From NCBI GenBank assembly GCA_037042915.1, contig CM073194.1:1488001-1552000 (forward strand): DNA of 64,000 nt, given 5' to 3'. Below, in pieces: positions 23,121 through 35,279 of the stretch. Both the position numbers and the translations under genes were made by a program. Numbering within the stretch: the stretch's first letter is position 1; every line of letters begins with the position of its first letter. The stretch is from Auricularia sp. M13 (lineage: Eukaryota > Basidiomycota > Agaricomycetes > Auriculariales > Auriculariaceae). The notes under the pieces are model-generated. The model was not told where the DNA came from, did no database searches, and saw only the letters and a program-made list of their open reading frames with translations.

Positions 23121-24964
23121 GTAGGCTCGAGCGAGTTATGGGCGCATGCTGCACCGGCCCACCAGCGGCCAGGAGTGGGTGAGCTGCACGTAATAATACC
23201 AGTCAACAACTCAAACTCATTCATTTCCGCTTTCCTCCTGCCCTGCACTCCCCACCGCCTCTCACTGCCCCCGGAACGCCCACTGATACTACTGAGTCTA
23301 CAGCTCGAAGTCCCGGTTGACGCTCAGGCCAGCGCTGGCACCCTTCCCCGGACCCGGTCGCACCTTCCTCCCCCATTCGACTCACTCGCCACAATGGCAA
23401 GGGCGATCGCATCACGGAGGACCCCTATCTCAAATCTCTCAATTACACTCGTTGATCCCATCTTAATCCGCGCATACGCTACAGTATGACTACTTATCTT
23501 AAGTTTTAATCCGCGCGATATCTTGGTTATCATCCTCCCCATCCCGCAGCCCCAAGTTCCCAGCCGGGAACTGAGTTGCACCGGGGCCACGATCGTTGCA
23601 CAGCAGAAGCACACAGTGCCTTCGCGCGGGCTGCAAACCCGCTGCAAGAAACGGCGACCCTGTCGGTTGCAGCCTCCTGCTCACGCTGCCACCATCACGG
23701 ATCGTGCGTGCAGCATGAGTAACAGTACTGGCTGGTCGTGCATAATGCGTGTCCAGTCATGGCATGCCCCTGTCCCAATCACTTCAGAGCCCGTGCATGA
23801 TTTCACGATATCACCTGGGCAAGCGGAAGACTTCCGGATTGTCCTGAACCCTGGATGAGTATCCCAGCCCAACCAGAACGCAAGGCGGTCATAGAGTGGA
23901 CATTGGGTGGACATTGGACTGGAAGGTGCGCGCGGTCAACGCAACGCAACTGAGGCCGCTTGTCCAGAAGACCCAGGTTCGGGGAAGTTTATCGGCGATA
24001 GAAGAGACCAGAGGTGACTGTGGAGGTGCGCGGATGGAAGGCGAATAGAAGACTCTGAGGAGGTAACTCGAAAGCGTCCAGAATCCAGAGCGATGCCGAA
24101 CTGGGGCGTAGGAGGCCGACGCTTGCAATAGCGACTCATAAAGAAGACAATAGCCACTGGCCAGCATAGTTGCAGACTCAGAAAAAGTTGCAGCACGAGC
24201 ACCGACGCGATGCTTGACGGAAAGTGTCGACGGATACACGAGCGCGAGTCGCCGACAGATTTTTTCTCTCGCGCAGGTGCGAGCGAAAGCGAGGTGCAGT
24301 GCAAAGAGAAAAATCAGGACACACGCCATGTACGCCGGCAGAAGTGCTGTGCGCCGCGCGCCGAGTATAAAGCCACAACCCAGATATTTTTCTGGCAAAG
24401 GAGGAGGGAGCGAGCAGTGGGCCCATTTGAAGGGCCGCCGCCGCCGTTCCTTCGACCACGACGCTCTCGTCCGCACCGAGCCATCCAATGACACTGAGCG
24501 CACTCTGTACTCTTTCTTGTGGAACATGCGAAGAAAATGCGCGGCATGCTTCGGATGCTGTCTGTTTTTTGCGGCACTGTGAATCATATCGGGCAGCTGG
24601 GCTTATGCTGGGCAATAGCCTGACCACTTGGTCATCACTGACAACCTCTGACCTCGACACCGCTCATCCTGGGACTTTCTTGTGCGCCGACCGATCCATT
24701 TGGCCCGCCAGGGTGTAGGGAACCTGCACCGGTTACTGTAGCTAGCTTCTCTCGCGCTTGGTCACTTCCGTTTCCTGAAGACGAGTGTACTTGTGGCTTG
24801 ACTGGAACGCGGCTGGAAGACAACTTGTTCTCGCTGTTCTCGCTCATGATGGCTAAATCCAAATGTCCAGCTGGAATACGGTCGCTACGCACAGTCGTAC
24901 AGTTCGTCTGGTCTACACAAGATTCCTCAGACCCCCAAAGTGATACACAATCTATCCCGATCTG
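23121..24964. other. Intergenic region of 1.8 kb
   Basis: Lies between the ATG13 start and the 3' end of the DUF2235-WD40 gene. A 232-codon minus-strand open frame (23889-24587) has no recognisable domain, no conserved motif and no splice support, so it is not called. Confidence 0.5.
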
Positions 24965-27900
24965 TCAGACCTTGTCATCCTCCAGCGTATGCTCGACCGT
25001 CTCGGTGACACTGGCAGTCGCCGCATCGAGTCCGGCCTCCGCCTCTCCAGCGTCACCGGTACCGGCAGCCTCGATATGCGCAGTCGGAGGACGACCTTCG
25101 CCATGCCCTCCTGCCAGTGGCCCCTCTGAGCCTGGGACCTCACCCGCGGTTGCGTGCGGCTCTTGCACTGGCTCTGGGGCGTGCGCCGCGTCTGCGATTG
25201 GAGGTGCCGTCTGCTGGTCTTCTGCAAGCTGGGGTTCGTCGCCAGCCGCTGTGAGCAGAGTCGGGTGGGCGGCATTGGGAGCTGCGCCGTCGGACGGTGG
25301 TACCGGTTCCCTCGCATCTTCCGGCGACAAAGGCGCAACAGTCTTGCCCGGCGCAATCGCGTCTCCTGCCTCTGCCTCGCCATGCGCAGTCACCTTTCCT
25401 TCTCCATTTGTCGCGTCTCCCGCAGCCTCGACATGCGCGGTCCGAGGAGGACCGTCTCCGTGTGTGTGTGGTTCCTCAGAGCCTGGAACCTTGTCCACGG
25501 TCGCGCGCGGCTCTTGCTCTGGCTCTGGGGCAGCTCCGGCAGCTCCACCAGACTGTGCGGGCTGGTCTGCAACGGGCGGCGTCGACTCGTCCACAGGCTG
25601 TGGAGCGTCTCCAGCCGCTGTGGGCAGAGCCGGGTCGGCTGCAGACGGGGGATTGGGAGCTGCTGGGGGAACTGGTTCGACTGCTGGCATCGGCGCGGCG
25701 GCGGCGGCTGTCGCGTCGGAAGTGGGCGGTTGAGACTGAAACCGGCGGGTGTTGGGAGAAAACGCGGGTTTGTATGGGACTTTGCGGCCGCCGAGGGGAA
25801 TAGTAGGCATGCGGTCCCAGATGCGAATGTCGTAGTCGTCTGAGCCAGAGACCACGCGCGTGCCGTCGGGTGCGAAAGCCACACATCTGACGGCATCAGT
25901 GTGGCCTTCCAGCGGCAGGCCAACAGGCTCGCCCGTATCCACATCCCAAATGCGAACGGAACGGTCGCGGGAGCCTGAGACGACGTATTTTCCCATGGGC
26001 GAAAAGGCAACGCATAGCACGCCGCGGGTATGTCCAGTCATGACATGCACGACCTTTCCGGTTTCCATGAGCCAGACGCGGACCGAACCGTCCTCTGATC
26101 CGGATACAAGGAGCTTGTCGTCAGGAGACCACGCCACCGCACGTACGAACTGGTCGTGCCCGGTAAGCACAGACGTCCAGCGAGCCTCCCGATCCAATCT
26201 CATGACCACAATCAAGCACTCCACACACAGTGACACTGCAAGATAGTGGCCGTCTGACGAGAATGACAAACAGTAATACCAGATGTTCTCAGCGGTTGCG
26301 AATGCAAGCCGCTTTCCAGTGGATGTATCCCACAACGTGAAACCGGACGGGGTCGCCGATGCAATACGTTGCGAGCGGTCAGGCGAGTATGCAACGCAGC
26401 TGATTGGAGAGTTTCCGGGCTGGTACGCGCCGAAAATTTTAGCACGCGTCTCGGGATCCCAGACCTTGATCTCGCTGTCGTAGCCAGGAGTATGATATCC
26501 TCCTATCAGGATCTTGCCATCCCGCGTAATGGCACCGCAAAAAATGCCAGATTCGTCCACAATGGGCTCTCCCAAAGGCTTGCCGGTGAAAGCATCCCAG
26601 GTAATTATGGTATGGTCCCAGGAGGCTGAGACGATGCGCCTCGAGTCAGGCAAGAAGCCAAGTGACACGATCGGGCTCGTATGATGTCGCAGCGGTTTGG
26701 GAAACGTCCCTTGGGATATTATGTCAGCATATGTCAGCTATTGCAGCATTATTAGGCAACGTACGACCGCCCTGTGCTTGCGATCTGTCTAGTACCTGAT
26801 GGAGTGGCCGGGAGTTTCGCATTGCGTCGAATGAATATTCAAGACCGTAGAGCAAAAGTTGAATATCGTTGGCAAGATCTGCTGAGTGAGGCTCGGTGAT
26901 TTTTTCCCGGCAGATAACGAGCATTTGAGTGAGCAATTCTGAAACATTCTCGTTCGCATTGTCGTGGTTATTGAGATCCAAAAGTTGTTGTTGTCCCAAA
27001 GCTGGAAACTGATTTAACAAGATGATAGCTTTATTGATGGCGACACGTACCTGCGTCGCGGAGAACCCGCAAAGAAATCCTCTCTGTTGCAGAAAGGAGG
27101 CTTCGCAGTGCCACACGATTTTTGAGGGCTGTCAACAATTGCTCGATGTCGGAGTAAGGGTCGCGTTCGACCTCCAGGCCCGCCTTCTTGAGTAATTCCT
27201 TTGTCTCCGGGGAGACACCGTCGTAAACACGTTGACCCGGATGACATTTCCGATGGGCCCAAATGTGTGGCCTGCCAAGATGTGAGTTATGGTAATTTCC
27301 TTTACGGTCGGACTGACCAGTGCGTCGTGCCGCAGTCATTGTCATAGGTCAACCGCTTGATAGGAATGCATTCCAACAGATTCCAGAAAGGATTGAGCGG
27401 GATCGTCATCTTCAGTTCGGTTTTCCAACGGTGTGGCTCGTTCGTTATCTCGAGCCCCTGGATTCGTGCCTCGAACGACATCCACCGCAGAGCGGGGCCA
27501 AATTCTTGCATCTCTTCATTCAGAATTGCTCCACCGCCGCTGAGATTGTATGAGCAAACGCGGAGACAATAAATATGTACGAGGGCTTGCTGCTCACATG
27601 TCTGAATGCGAACCGGGGAACCAAACCTCCTTTGTATGCGGAGTAGTCTCAGAGGCGTCTTGAACAGCCTGTTGAACTGACTGGGACATCGGAGGGGCGC
27701 CGGTATTGCCTGAACCCGTATGCTCTGAGCCAATCGCGTTTCCATAGAGCGCTGGCGGAGAGGGCTTGACATCCGGCCCAAATTTGAAGGACGCCGCGGA
27801 AGAGAGCGCGTTTGAAGGCGCTTCACCTTCAGGCATGATCTTGTCCGAGGTCCTAATGACAGTGAGAACGGGGTTAAGTTTCAATCTACAGACAAAGTAC

Positions 27901-29644
27901 ACACCTTGTATCTTGAGCGCCCACATCCGGCCCCAGTCCTCCCCTCACAAATTCAGGAAGGAATTTGACGCGTTGTTCATCCAGCGCCAGCGCGTGGCGG
28001 AAATAGCAAACATGTGACATTCCGCTGGCCGTACCGGGCAAGGCCTTGCCTCGCACCACGCCAACCGAGGATACGGTGTCCCTGGACAAGTTTACTCAGT
28101 CGCAAAAACCAGAGTAGATGGGCGTGCACAACACGAACCAGACACCAACAAAGTGGACTTTCACGTCGCGAGCAAAGGCGATCTTGAAACGATCCTGCAT
28201 CGTGATGCCCCTTTTTGAATTGCCACTGGCCGGCGGACTCCCTGCGCCTTCAGGGCGGCCAATGGCTTCCTTGCTCGGTGAAGCCGAATCGGGCCCAATC
28301 GCAGTGATGACTTCTGGCGACATTGTAAAGACGTTCCACACCCACTGGAGAAATGCGAGAGCACAGAACAATAGCCAACAAACGATCTCCAGTATCGAAG
28401 AGGTGCGTTGGGATGCGGGCTGGGCTGTAGTGGCTTCATCCGAGGCGGCGTAAAGTTCATAGGCGCTGCCAGCATAATGAATAAGTCGAAATTTGAGGAC
28501 GATAAGTGAATGGAGCATTGCGTACAATGGGATCTGATCGTCGTTTCCTTTGTGAATAAGCCCCACCTACGTTCAACACGATCAAAATAGTCACGGAATT
28601 AATTATGATAGACTCTTACTGTGTTAATCATCGCGGACAGCGCTCTCACTTGATAAGCACCCCTCGAGAAACCTTCACATCTACTCAGCAAAAGTAGCAG
28701 TGCACGTGGGAGATACACACCAAATAGAAATATACGGTCTCCCTCGATGTAGTTGTCGGATAACCATGCGTATGCACTCAGAATGATTTTCTCGAAGCGT
28801 CTATACCAGGCGGAGTTAGCAACTATCAGATTGCCTGTCGTGCACTCACAGCGCAAAAGCTAGGTCTAGCTTATTAGCGATGACTTGCAGAAAATAAGCG
28901 AGCGACAGCCATGATGGACGGGCGTAGGTTCCGATACCGCTGTTGTAGAAGGTGAGCTGCTTCTCGTTGCTCTTGAGCAGCCGGCTGTAAAGTTCGACAA
29001 CGTTCGTATTCTAACTGAACGTTAGCCTTTCGCGGCCGACGGAGCGTCTGAATGCCACGTACCTTCTTGCTGAACTGATTAGATGTCCCGTCGATGCAGA
29101 CAACGAGATTCCGCCCGCCTCCACGGCATTTCGGGCACTTCAAGTTTGCGCCCACCGCAGAAGGACTGCCCTCGTTGAATGTGGTGGCCTTCCTATTCAT
29201 CTGGGCTCCTGCTGGTCGCGGGGCGGGCTCGTGCTTGGCAGGTGGTAGGGGTGAAGGAGAGACCTCCGGGGCAGATGGAGGAAGTGGTGACGGAGAAGAC
29301 TGCGCGGCGGAATCTGCAGCAGGGACGGGAAGACTTTTCTCTACCTCCGTTGGTGAGGAAACCTCTCCCGGAGCGGGCTGAGGGGAGGCGTTCGGCACGC
29401 CAGTGCTCGCGTCCGGTGGAACCTCCTTCGGGGCCTCGTCCCCGCCACTTCCGGATGGCGGCACGTTGGAGGAGGGTGAATTCGCAGTGGGGATGAGCGG
29501 GCTCTGCTGCACCGCCTCCGACGGCAAGGCAACATCCCGGGCTGGCTCGGAAGTCGAGTTCGCCACAGCTGGAGACTCGTGTGGTGACTCCGAGGAGGCT
29601 GGCAGACCAGAGCTCTCGTCAGGCGGCGTCGCTTCTCCAGACAT
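24965..29644 (-). CDS. DUF2235 alpha/beta-hydrolase with a WD40 propeller and proline-rich tails
   Basis: Eleven exons on the minus strand: 29063-29644, 28850-29010, 28721-28800, 28620-28672, 28139-28566, 27905-28081, 27598-27852, 27318-27539, 27051-27271, 26765-27001, 24965-26709; every junction is in phase. Order: Pro/Ser-rich N-terminus with a CPKC pair; DUF2235 hydrolase (Tle1-like) with NLVVCIDGTSN, nucleophile elbow GFSRGAYQVRA, VHFVGVWDTVSSVGVVRG, GMSHVCYFRHALALDE and WFPGSHSDIGGG, which supply a plausible Ser-Asp-His triad; a likely membrane helix (EIVCWLLFCALAFLQWVWNV) inside the hydrolase; a linker; seven WD40 blades (for example SGSRDRSVRIWDVDTGEPVG); and a 250-residue Pro/Ala/Glu tail with an internal duplication. 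DUF2235 proteins are probable lipases; WD40 likely senses or scaffolds. The biological role is unknown. Confidence 0.88.
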
Positions 29645-29860
29645 TGCGGAAGGAGGATTGCGATGGTGGGAAAACTGAGAGAAGGGCGAAGCTAGGCCGA
29701 TTAGAATTTATATACCCACGGAGTCCCTCGGGAGCGCGAGGCTGCACGGGCAGGGCTGGTTAATCAAAGACGTGTGGAAGGTGTGGCTCACAGAACTGTT
29801 CGGCGATTGGGTCCCACTGCTGATGGTGCTCAGAGCGGTAATGAACTGCATAGCTCTCTT

Positions 29861-30228
29861 CTAGGGATAGAAGGGATGCAGTTCCTGTTCAAATACCTCG
29901 AGGCGCGCCTGAAGAATGACAATACGTAACGACGAATGACCTTCTGGGTGTCGTATATCTGAATCACCTAACCCAAAATCAGGGGAGAAAAGGCTGATCG
30001 CGGGTCAACATACCGTCTACCATCAGCCCATCGCATGGTAGTCGCCTGCTCTTGCGTCAGTTCGACATGCAGCGGTCTCTGAACAAGCTCCTCCAGAAAG
30101 GATCTCGAAATGGAGGAGCAGGATGAAGCGTGAATCCGCGTTTCGCGCCTTCTCTGTACAGTGTTATCGTGGGCCGGTCCCCAAGCCACGCCGGCTAAGT
30201 ACGTCTCGTCATTCGCAGCAGACTGCAT
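29861..30228 (-). CDS. Possible small gene, unknown, uncertain splicing
   Basis: From ATG at 30228 the minus strand reads MQSAANDETYLAGVAWGPAH, then SSISRSFLEELVQRPLHVEL, TQEQATTMRWADG. An intron of about 46-55 nt ends at the acceptor near 29964, after which one frame gives LRIVILQARLEVFEQELHPF and a stop at 29861; an alternative splice gives IQIYDTQKVIRRYVLSFFRR. An upstream exon may exist (GTATGT donor near 30290). Composition is protein-like, but no family is recognised and the two endings cannot be decided by eye. Confidence 0.4.
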
Positions 30229-33041
30229 GTTTGAGGCGCTAGCAGGGTTGTTCAGTGATACGAACACATGCGAGGGGAAGACATACATACCTGCGGCGTA
30301 CGTGCAGTGTGTGGGTCGGGTGTGCCTTGTGTCGAAGAGCACTCACAGCCCGAGATGTGCGCATCCGATCGGGGGCCGGATTAAGGAGCGCGGGACTGTC
30401 AGATCTGGGCGCGCGACGTGCTATTACATACTCTGGAAGACCGCGGAAGCCTGAAGGAGGCGAGTTCCGAAGGCGGCTGGTTTGAACTTGAAGAGCCCAC
30501 GCTGCCACTGGCAGGTTGCCAGTAGGTCGACGAGCATCGCGCGTGCCTTTCCACCGTCATGCATCATAACGCCGTAGAAGCCATAGAAATGTCCCCGGCG
30601 GCTCGAGTTCGAGTTCTGCCCGGCGGACTGCTTGCTCCCAGTGCCTGTTGTGACCGAACTCGCGGCAGAGGCAGATGCATACGTGGACAGACGGGCAGAT
30701 GCAGATTCCGAGCCTCAGAAGTCGTGATAATGGTTCGTTCTGGCAGTGATTGAGCCTACTGATGGCGGTGGGTGCGCTCTATGGGACTTCGAGAACAGGC
30801 GCAGCGCAATAGGCCTGGCGGACTCGCCTCCTCAGTCGAGACGCGCTCAGGATCGCAACGCAAGAACAGGCTGGAGTCAATGATGGACGTATGGCGAAGC
30901 GCATGCGCGCTGGCATAATAGTCGATTTTCGCAGGGGACGCTACGCCGCAAGACAGCAAGCACAATATGTACTGCGCAAGGGCCGGAAGCCAAGTCTAAA
31001 AGAGCCGCCCAACAAGAAATGCGCACTGTGTATACCGACGTTGGAGTATAGGCAGGTTGGCCTGGGAGCTCGAAGGCGGAGCCGTGGCCAGCGTAAAAGG
31101 CTCTGCTCAGCGTATCGAGATTGGGCGGGCAATACTTCGACTTCTTTAGAAACATTACGCCGGCGCAGAGAACCCCTCTGTCAGACGGACTGGACGCGTA
31201 GAATGTGCTCGAAATGTGCATTCGGCTAGGAACCTCCACGCGCGGCGACCGCGACGGTGCATGCGCGTTCCGTTCATCCGCAAAAACCTTAAGCAGATAA
31301 CAATTGTGCATGATGACGAAGCACGGCATATGTGGGCTTGCGGCCGCGGCGGGAGGTCGAGGAGAGCAGGACGGGCCAATTTGGAGCGCCGACTCAACCG
31401 TGTCTTCGCTTCGTGCTAACGTTAGTGGTTGGCGATTGCACATGGTGCTACTCGATATGCGGCGCGCCACATGCCTGCCGCGCTGGGTGCGATCCCGCTG
31501 CACTTGCGCTCCGTGACGTAGCACGACGATTTGACGACTTATCTCCCGAGTCCCTCTTGCCCCTGCTGCACACGTTCAGGCTGCTTGCTCACCGTTGCGG
31601 ATACTTACTGCAATGGAATGGACTCTCCCGCTTTGTGACTTGCGCTACCAGACACTTGTGCATCTGGCTGCTTTGTGCCGAGAATCTGCCAGCTGACCTT
31701 CGCGATTGCGGTGGTTGATTTCACACTGATCGGATACGCTTGTGCTCTGAACCTTTTTCTAGACGGGTTGGATTTGGGACCTGCTAGTGGATTACGAACG
31801 AGCGCCGAGTCGAGATTGTTGTGGGAGACCTACGATCGCGCATCCCCTGAACGTTCCTTGACTTCGCGGGACAAGATATTCCTACGACGAGCGGCGTGTG
31901 CGTTCGCTTTGCGTTCAACGATCAAGCAGCCCGGTCGAGTCATTGCACGCCGCGACGAATAAAACTTGAACAGCATCGACGACCGTGACGGGGAAAGGGC
32001 GGCATATCAGTCACGATTCAGATAGAATGGTGTACGGCACCCCGTATTGTTTACGCTTTTGCCATTTTCCGAACAGATTAGACCGGTCTCTGGCTTGGAG
32101 CGAGAGCGTCGCGTCTGTGCTGCAGTGCACGCTAAGCCAGCCACAGGACTCATCATCATTGACAGGCTCTCCAGGCATGCAATATCAAAAGGAATGGCTT
32201 AGAGGCTTTCGAGTTGGACGAGGCAGGGAAGTTTCGCCCTCGGAACGCTAATTCGGGTGCATCAAGTTCGCGGGAGATCCTCGCCTTCGCGCGATCGCGG
32301 ATTTGCGTGACGCGCCTCGACTCTGACGCAGGAACACTCACTCTTTTGCTGTATCCTCGCTGTTCTTGGTCGATAACATACCTCGGATATGCTCGTTCTC
32401 TCTCTATCTCCCTCAAGGATTCACCTGACACGTCGCTCCAGCGCAGATGCCGCCTCCCTGGCAGGAGCGGCCCGCATCCGCGACACTTGGGCACTTCTTC
32501 TAGATGCCCCTTATTCGTTCGTGTAAAGACCAGCGTCAATTCGCCGTGACCGTCCACGGATTCCACGGACTCGCAGTCCGACTGCGCTCTTGCCAGCTTC
32601 TTAATATATATCAGCATACTATACTTGTCCGCGCCACGCAGCAATGCGGGACGAACAAGCGGGCTCTCGCGCGTATGTTACGGCACGGCCCCTGTACGAG
32701 GCTTCCATGAGAAGTCCTCGGATGTGTCATTCCAGAATTCCTGACCGAAAGGGGCGTGACAGCTTCCGGATTTAGAATGCATTTAGAGTGCGTTCTGGCG
32801 CACAGGGACGTCATCCCCGCGCTCCCACGCGCGTCATCCCCAGTGCCCAGTGCCCCAGAGAACGCGCTCGGCGCGTGATAAAGGTTTGGAGGGGTATATA
32901 AACCCCCTGCGACGCGCTCGTTGGGATTCACCCAACTCTTCCTCCTCCCTCAAACTCCACCCCAATCAGGTGCGCGCTGCCGCTGCCCCCCTCCGTCGTC
33001 GTCGCCGTCGCTGACGCGTCTCGCAGCCTTTACCAGCCACG
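30229..33041. other. Gene-poor interval of 2.8 kb
   Basis: No gene supported on either strand. Open frames such as 31524-30877 (minus) and 31332-31718 (plus) overlap each other and show no domains. The right end is the HSP12-type gene promoter. Confidence 0.5.
32895..32902 (+). promoter_or_regulatory. TATA box and stress-element-like motifs of the HSP12-type gene
   Basis: TATATAAA lies about 140 bp before the ATG at 33042. AGGGG/CCCCT pentamers, the core of yeast stress-response elements, occur near 32749, 32889 and 32903. Stress-induced transcription is inferred from these and from the gene product, not shown. Confidence 0.6.
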
Positions 33042-33401
33042 ATGAGCGACGCCGGACGCCAGAGCATGACCGACAAGGCCTCCGCCGCCCTCAAGGTCCG
33101 TCGTCGTCGTCGTCGCTGTCTCTGTCGTCGAGCTCACACGTCTTGCAGCCCGATAGCCAGAAGTCGATGACGGAGTCGATGGGCGACAGCGTCAAGGGCA
33201 CCGCCGACAAGATGGCCGGCGCCGTCCAGCCCGAGGTACGCTGCAGCTTTGTCTCCTCTCGTCTTGTCCTCATCGCTGTGACAGGGCAACAAGAGCGCAT
33301 CGCAGCAGGGCGGCGACGCTGTCAGCGGCGCTGGGTCGACACTCGGCGACATGATGGACAAGGGCATGGACATGCTGGGCATGGGCAAGGAGAAGAAGTA
33401 A
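33042..33401 (+). CDS. HSP12-type small hydrophilic stress protein
   Basis: Three exons (33042-33095, 33149-33235, 33285-33401) with GTCCGT and GTACGC donors, all phase 0. About 85 residues, with no hydrophobic core. It begins MSDAGRQSMTDKASAALK, then PDSQKSMTESMGDSVKGTAD, KMAGAVQPE, and ends LGMGKEKK, the pattern of the HSP9/HSP12 family, whose members are unfolded in water and fold on membranes during stress. The first exon is exactly 18 codons, as in two later genes of the window (41143 and 41784). A strong TATA box and stress-element-like motifs precede it. Confidence 0.88.
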
Positions 33402-34252
33402 ACGCGTGACGCGTGTTCCGTGCCCCCTTGTATCCATATCTTAGAATGAAAGCCCTCTAGCCCTGGTCGCCGTATTCCTTTGGCCACTGCAAGTGCTCCG
33501 CCGTTATCGCTGTCGTCTCCGGGTCCATCAAGCGCGTGCCGCCGAACTAGTCGGTCATGATGATCTAGGGCGCTGACATGCTCAGATTCGTACTGAGGCT
33601 GGCCAAGCGGCGACACGATGTATACGCCGAAATACGCAAGCTCAGACATCGCAACAAAGCCATAGCGCAAGCTGGTGTATGTCCATCGCCTCCATGGCAA
33701 CGGTATGCGGATAGAGGCCGAGGACGTGCAGATTGGTCCTAGAAGCGAGCAGTACACTGCAGCTGACTGAAACAGTCGACCAGTCGTTCCGAAGCATTTA
33801 CAAAGCAGTATTGTGCAGCAACGTGCCAGGAAGCAGGACGGTTTTGCACCGGAAGCTGCCCAACGCCGTGGGCGCACTCGTCAGCGCGTCAGCTTTCAGA
33901 GTACACGTAACCGCACATATCTGTGCAATTGCAGAAGACCACTCAGCGGCTTGAGCAGAGCATTCGACAGCTTGCGTACCGGTCACTGCGGGTGCCAAAA
34001 AAATGTACACGGCCGACAGTTCAGTGTGCATGGCCAACTAAGGCGCGTGTCATAGTTATGAAGCCACATAGCCGCCCTGTTGCATCGTCGCGAGTTCGAC
34101 TCGATCTGCGTCAGCGCCAGAGAGAATGTCGGCGATGTTGGCTCGGAGTCACGTGCGCGGTGGCCGTTGATGAGAAGCGCCGTGCGGAGCCGGAGTATCC
34201 CGAACCCCACCGTGTCTTTCTCTCTCTCTCCCATCGTCATAGGTAACGCAAG
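33402..34252. other. Intergenic region
   Basis: No supported gene. It includes a CT dinucleotide run just before the next ATG (about 34217-34232), which is common in fungal core promoters. Confidence 0.5.
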
Positions 34253-34988
34253 ATGGCCTCTCGCGCGCGCTCGCCGTCCGTAGAGATTCTTTGGTCTACA
34301 GTGCGGTCACGCTCGCCGTCGGTCGAGATTCTGGGTGTTAGCAATGGAAATGGAAATGGCAATAAGCAGGTGCGGCGTGCGCGTTGCAGCAAGGGAACGT
34401 GTTGGGAAGACGTTGCAATTGACGCGGTCGTAGGCGAGCACGAGTACGGGCAAGACGGCTGGCGTCAAGCGCAAGTCTGCGTCTGCATCTGCAGCGGACG
34501 CGCCGGCGCCGCGCGAAGCAGGAGGACGACGGGGCCCAGGAGCAGGAGCAGGCAGAGAAGGAGCGCTGGAAGTGGATTGATAGCACGCGGCCTGAGATGT
34601 ACGTTGTCGGTCTTACTTCCTTGCTTGCTTGCTTTCTTCCTTCTTCGTTCTTTTTTCTTTTCTTTTGCGCTGACGTCCAACGTGCCACTGTAGAGACCTC
34701 AAAGGCACGCGCATCCTGGCGCACAATGGCGGCGGGACGTTCTTCAAGGCGTCCGCGAAGGTGCGCCTCCCGCCTCCATCAAAATTTGTGTTGACTCTTG
34801 ACGTCGCGCGGGATGTACACTGTACTACAGTGTAGAGCGTGGCGGACCGGCTGGACAAGCTCGAGGCCTTCCTGGACGAGTGCGAAGGCGACGAGACGCG
34901 GCATCCGTGCTACGGCGAGCCGGAGCTGTACAAACCCAAACCCAAGCGCGTGTCCTCCAAGAACAAGAAGACGGCCAATGAGCATTGA
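34253..34988 (+). CDS. Unknown protein, first copy of a tandemly duplicated small domain
   Basis: Exons 34253-34369, 34495-34598, 34694-34761 and 34836-34988 are in phase. The N-terminus has a doubled RSPSVEIL motif. A charged linker (EQEQAEKERWKWIDSTRPEI) leads to the domain: LKGTRILAHNGGGTFFKASA and VADRLDKLEAFLDECEGDET, then RHPCYG and a basic tail (KPKPKRVSSKNKK), stopping at 34988. The same domain with the same intron position occurs again immediately downstream. No named family recognised. A nuclear role could be guessed from the basic tail but is not supported otherwise. Confidence 0.7.
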
Positions 34989-35279
34989 GCGCTGGACGTG
35001 GATCGACCAGGCGCGGCCGGACATGTGCGTTTTTTTTTTTTTTTTTTTTGTCTTGCATCTCCATCCCGCGTATTTTGCCCGCTGCCCGCTCTCAGTCGCT
35101 GACGCTGACGTTGTGACTGCAGCCAGATCAGAGGCACCAAGCTCGAGGCGTACAACTGCGGCGGGTGCTACTTCCGCGCGTCGGCGCGCGCGATTGCCGA
35201 AAGGCTGGACAAGATGGAGGCGTTCTTGGCTGAATGCGAGGGCGACGAGACGTGTCATCCGAGTTATGGGTGCCTGTGA
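34978..35279 (+). CDS. Second copy of the tandem domain, start codon overlapping the upstream stop
   Basis: ATG at 34978 lies 10 bases before the end of the upstream frame, in the overlap ATGAGCATTGA. Exons 34978-35024 and 35123-35279 read MSIERWTWIDQARPDI, IRGTKLEAYNCGGCYFRASA, IAERLDKMEAFLAECEGDET, CHPSYGCL. This matches the first copy residue for residue in its core and shares the intron after the Pro-Glu/Asp-Ile codons. The intron begins GTGCG and contains a T20 run. It could be a separate small protein, or the second half of one protein whose frame was broken at the junction. Confidence 0.6.
35030..35049 (+). repeat. T20 homopolymer directly after a splice donor
   Basis: Twenty T's follow the GTGCG donor of the second tandem copy. 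It is the longest homopolymer in the window and a likely site of assembly error. Confidence 0.85.

Noticed and set aside
23889-24587. 232-codon open frame on the minus strand
   Set aside because: No domain, odd composition (many Arg, Ser, Cys), no splice support and no conserved motif; likely chance in GC-rich DNA.
30877-31524. 215-codon minus-strand frame
   Set aside because: No domain, overlaps other frames, and looks like chance.
34080-34125. Possible tRNA T-arm (GAGTTCGACTC)
   Set aside because: No matching acceptor, D or anticodon stems around it.
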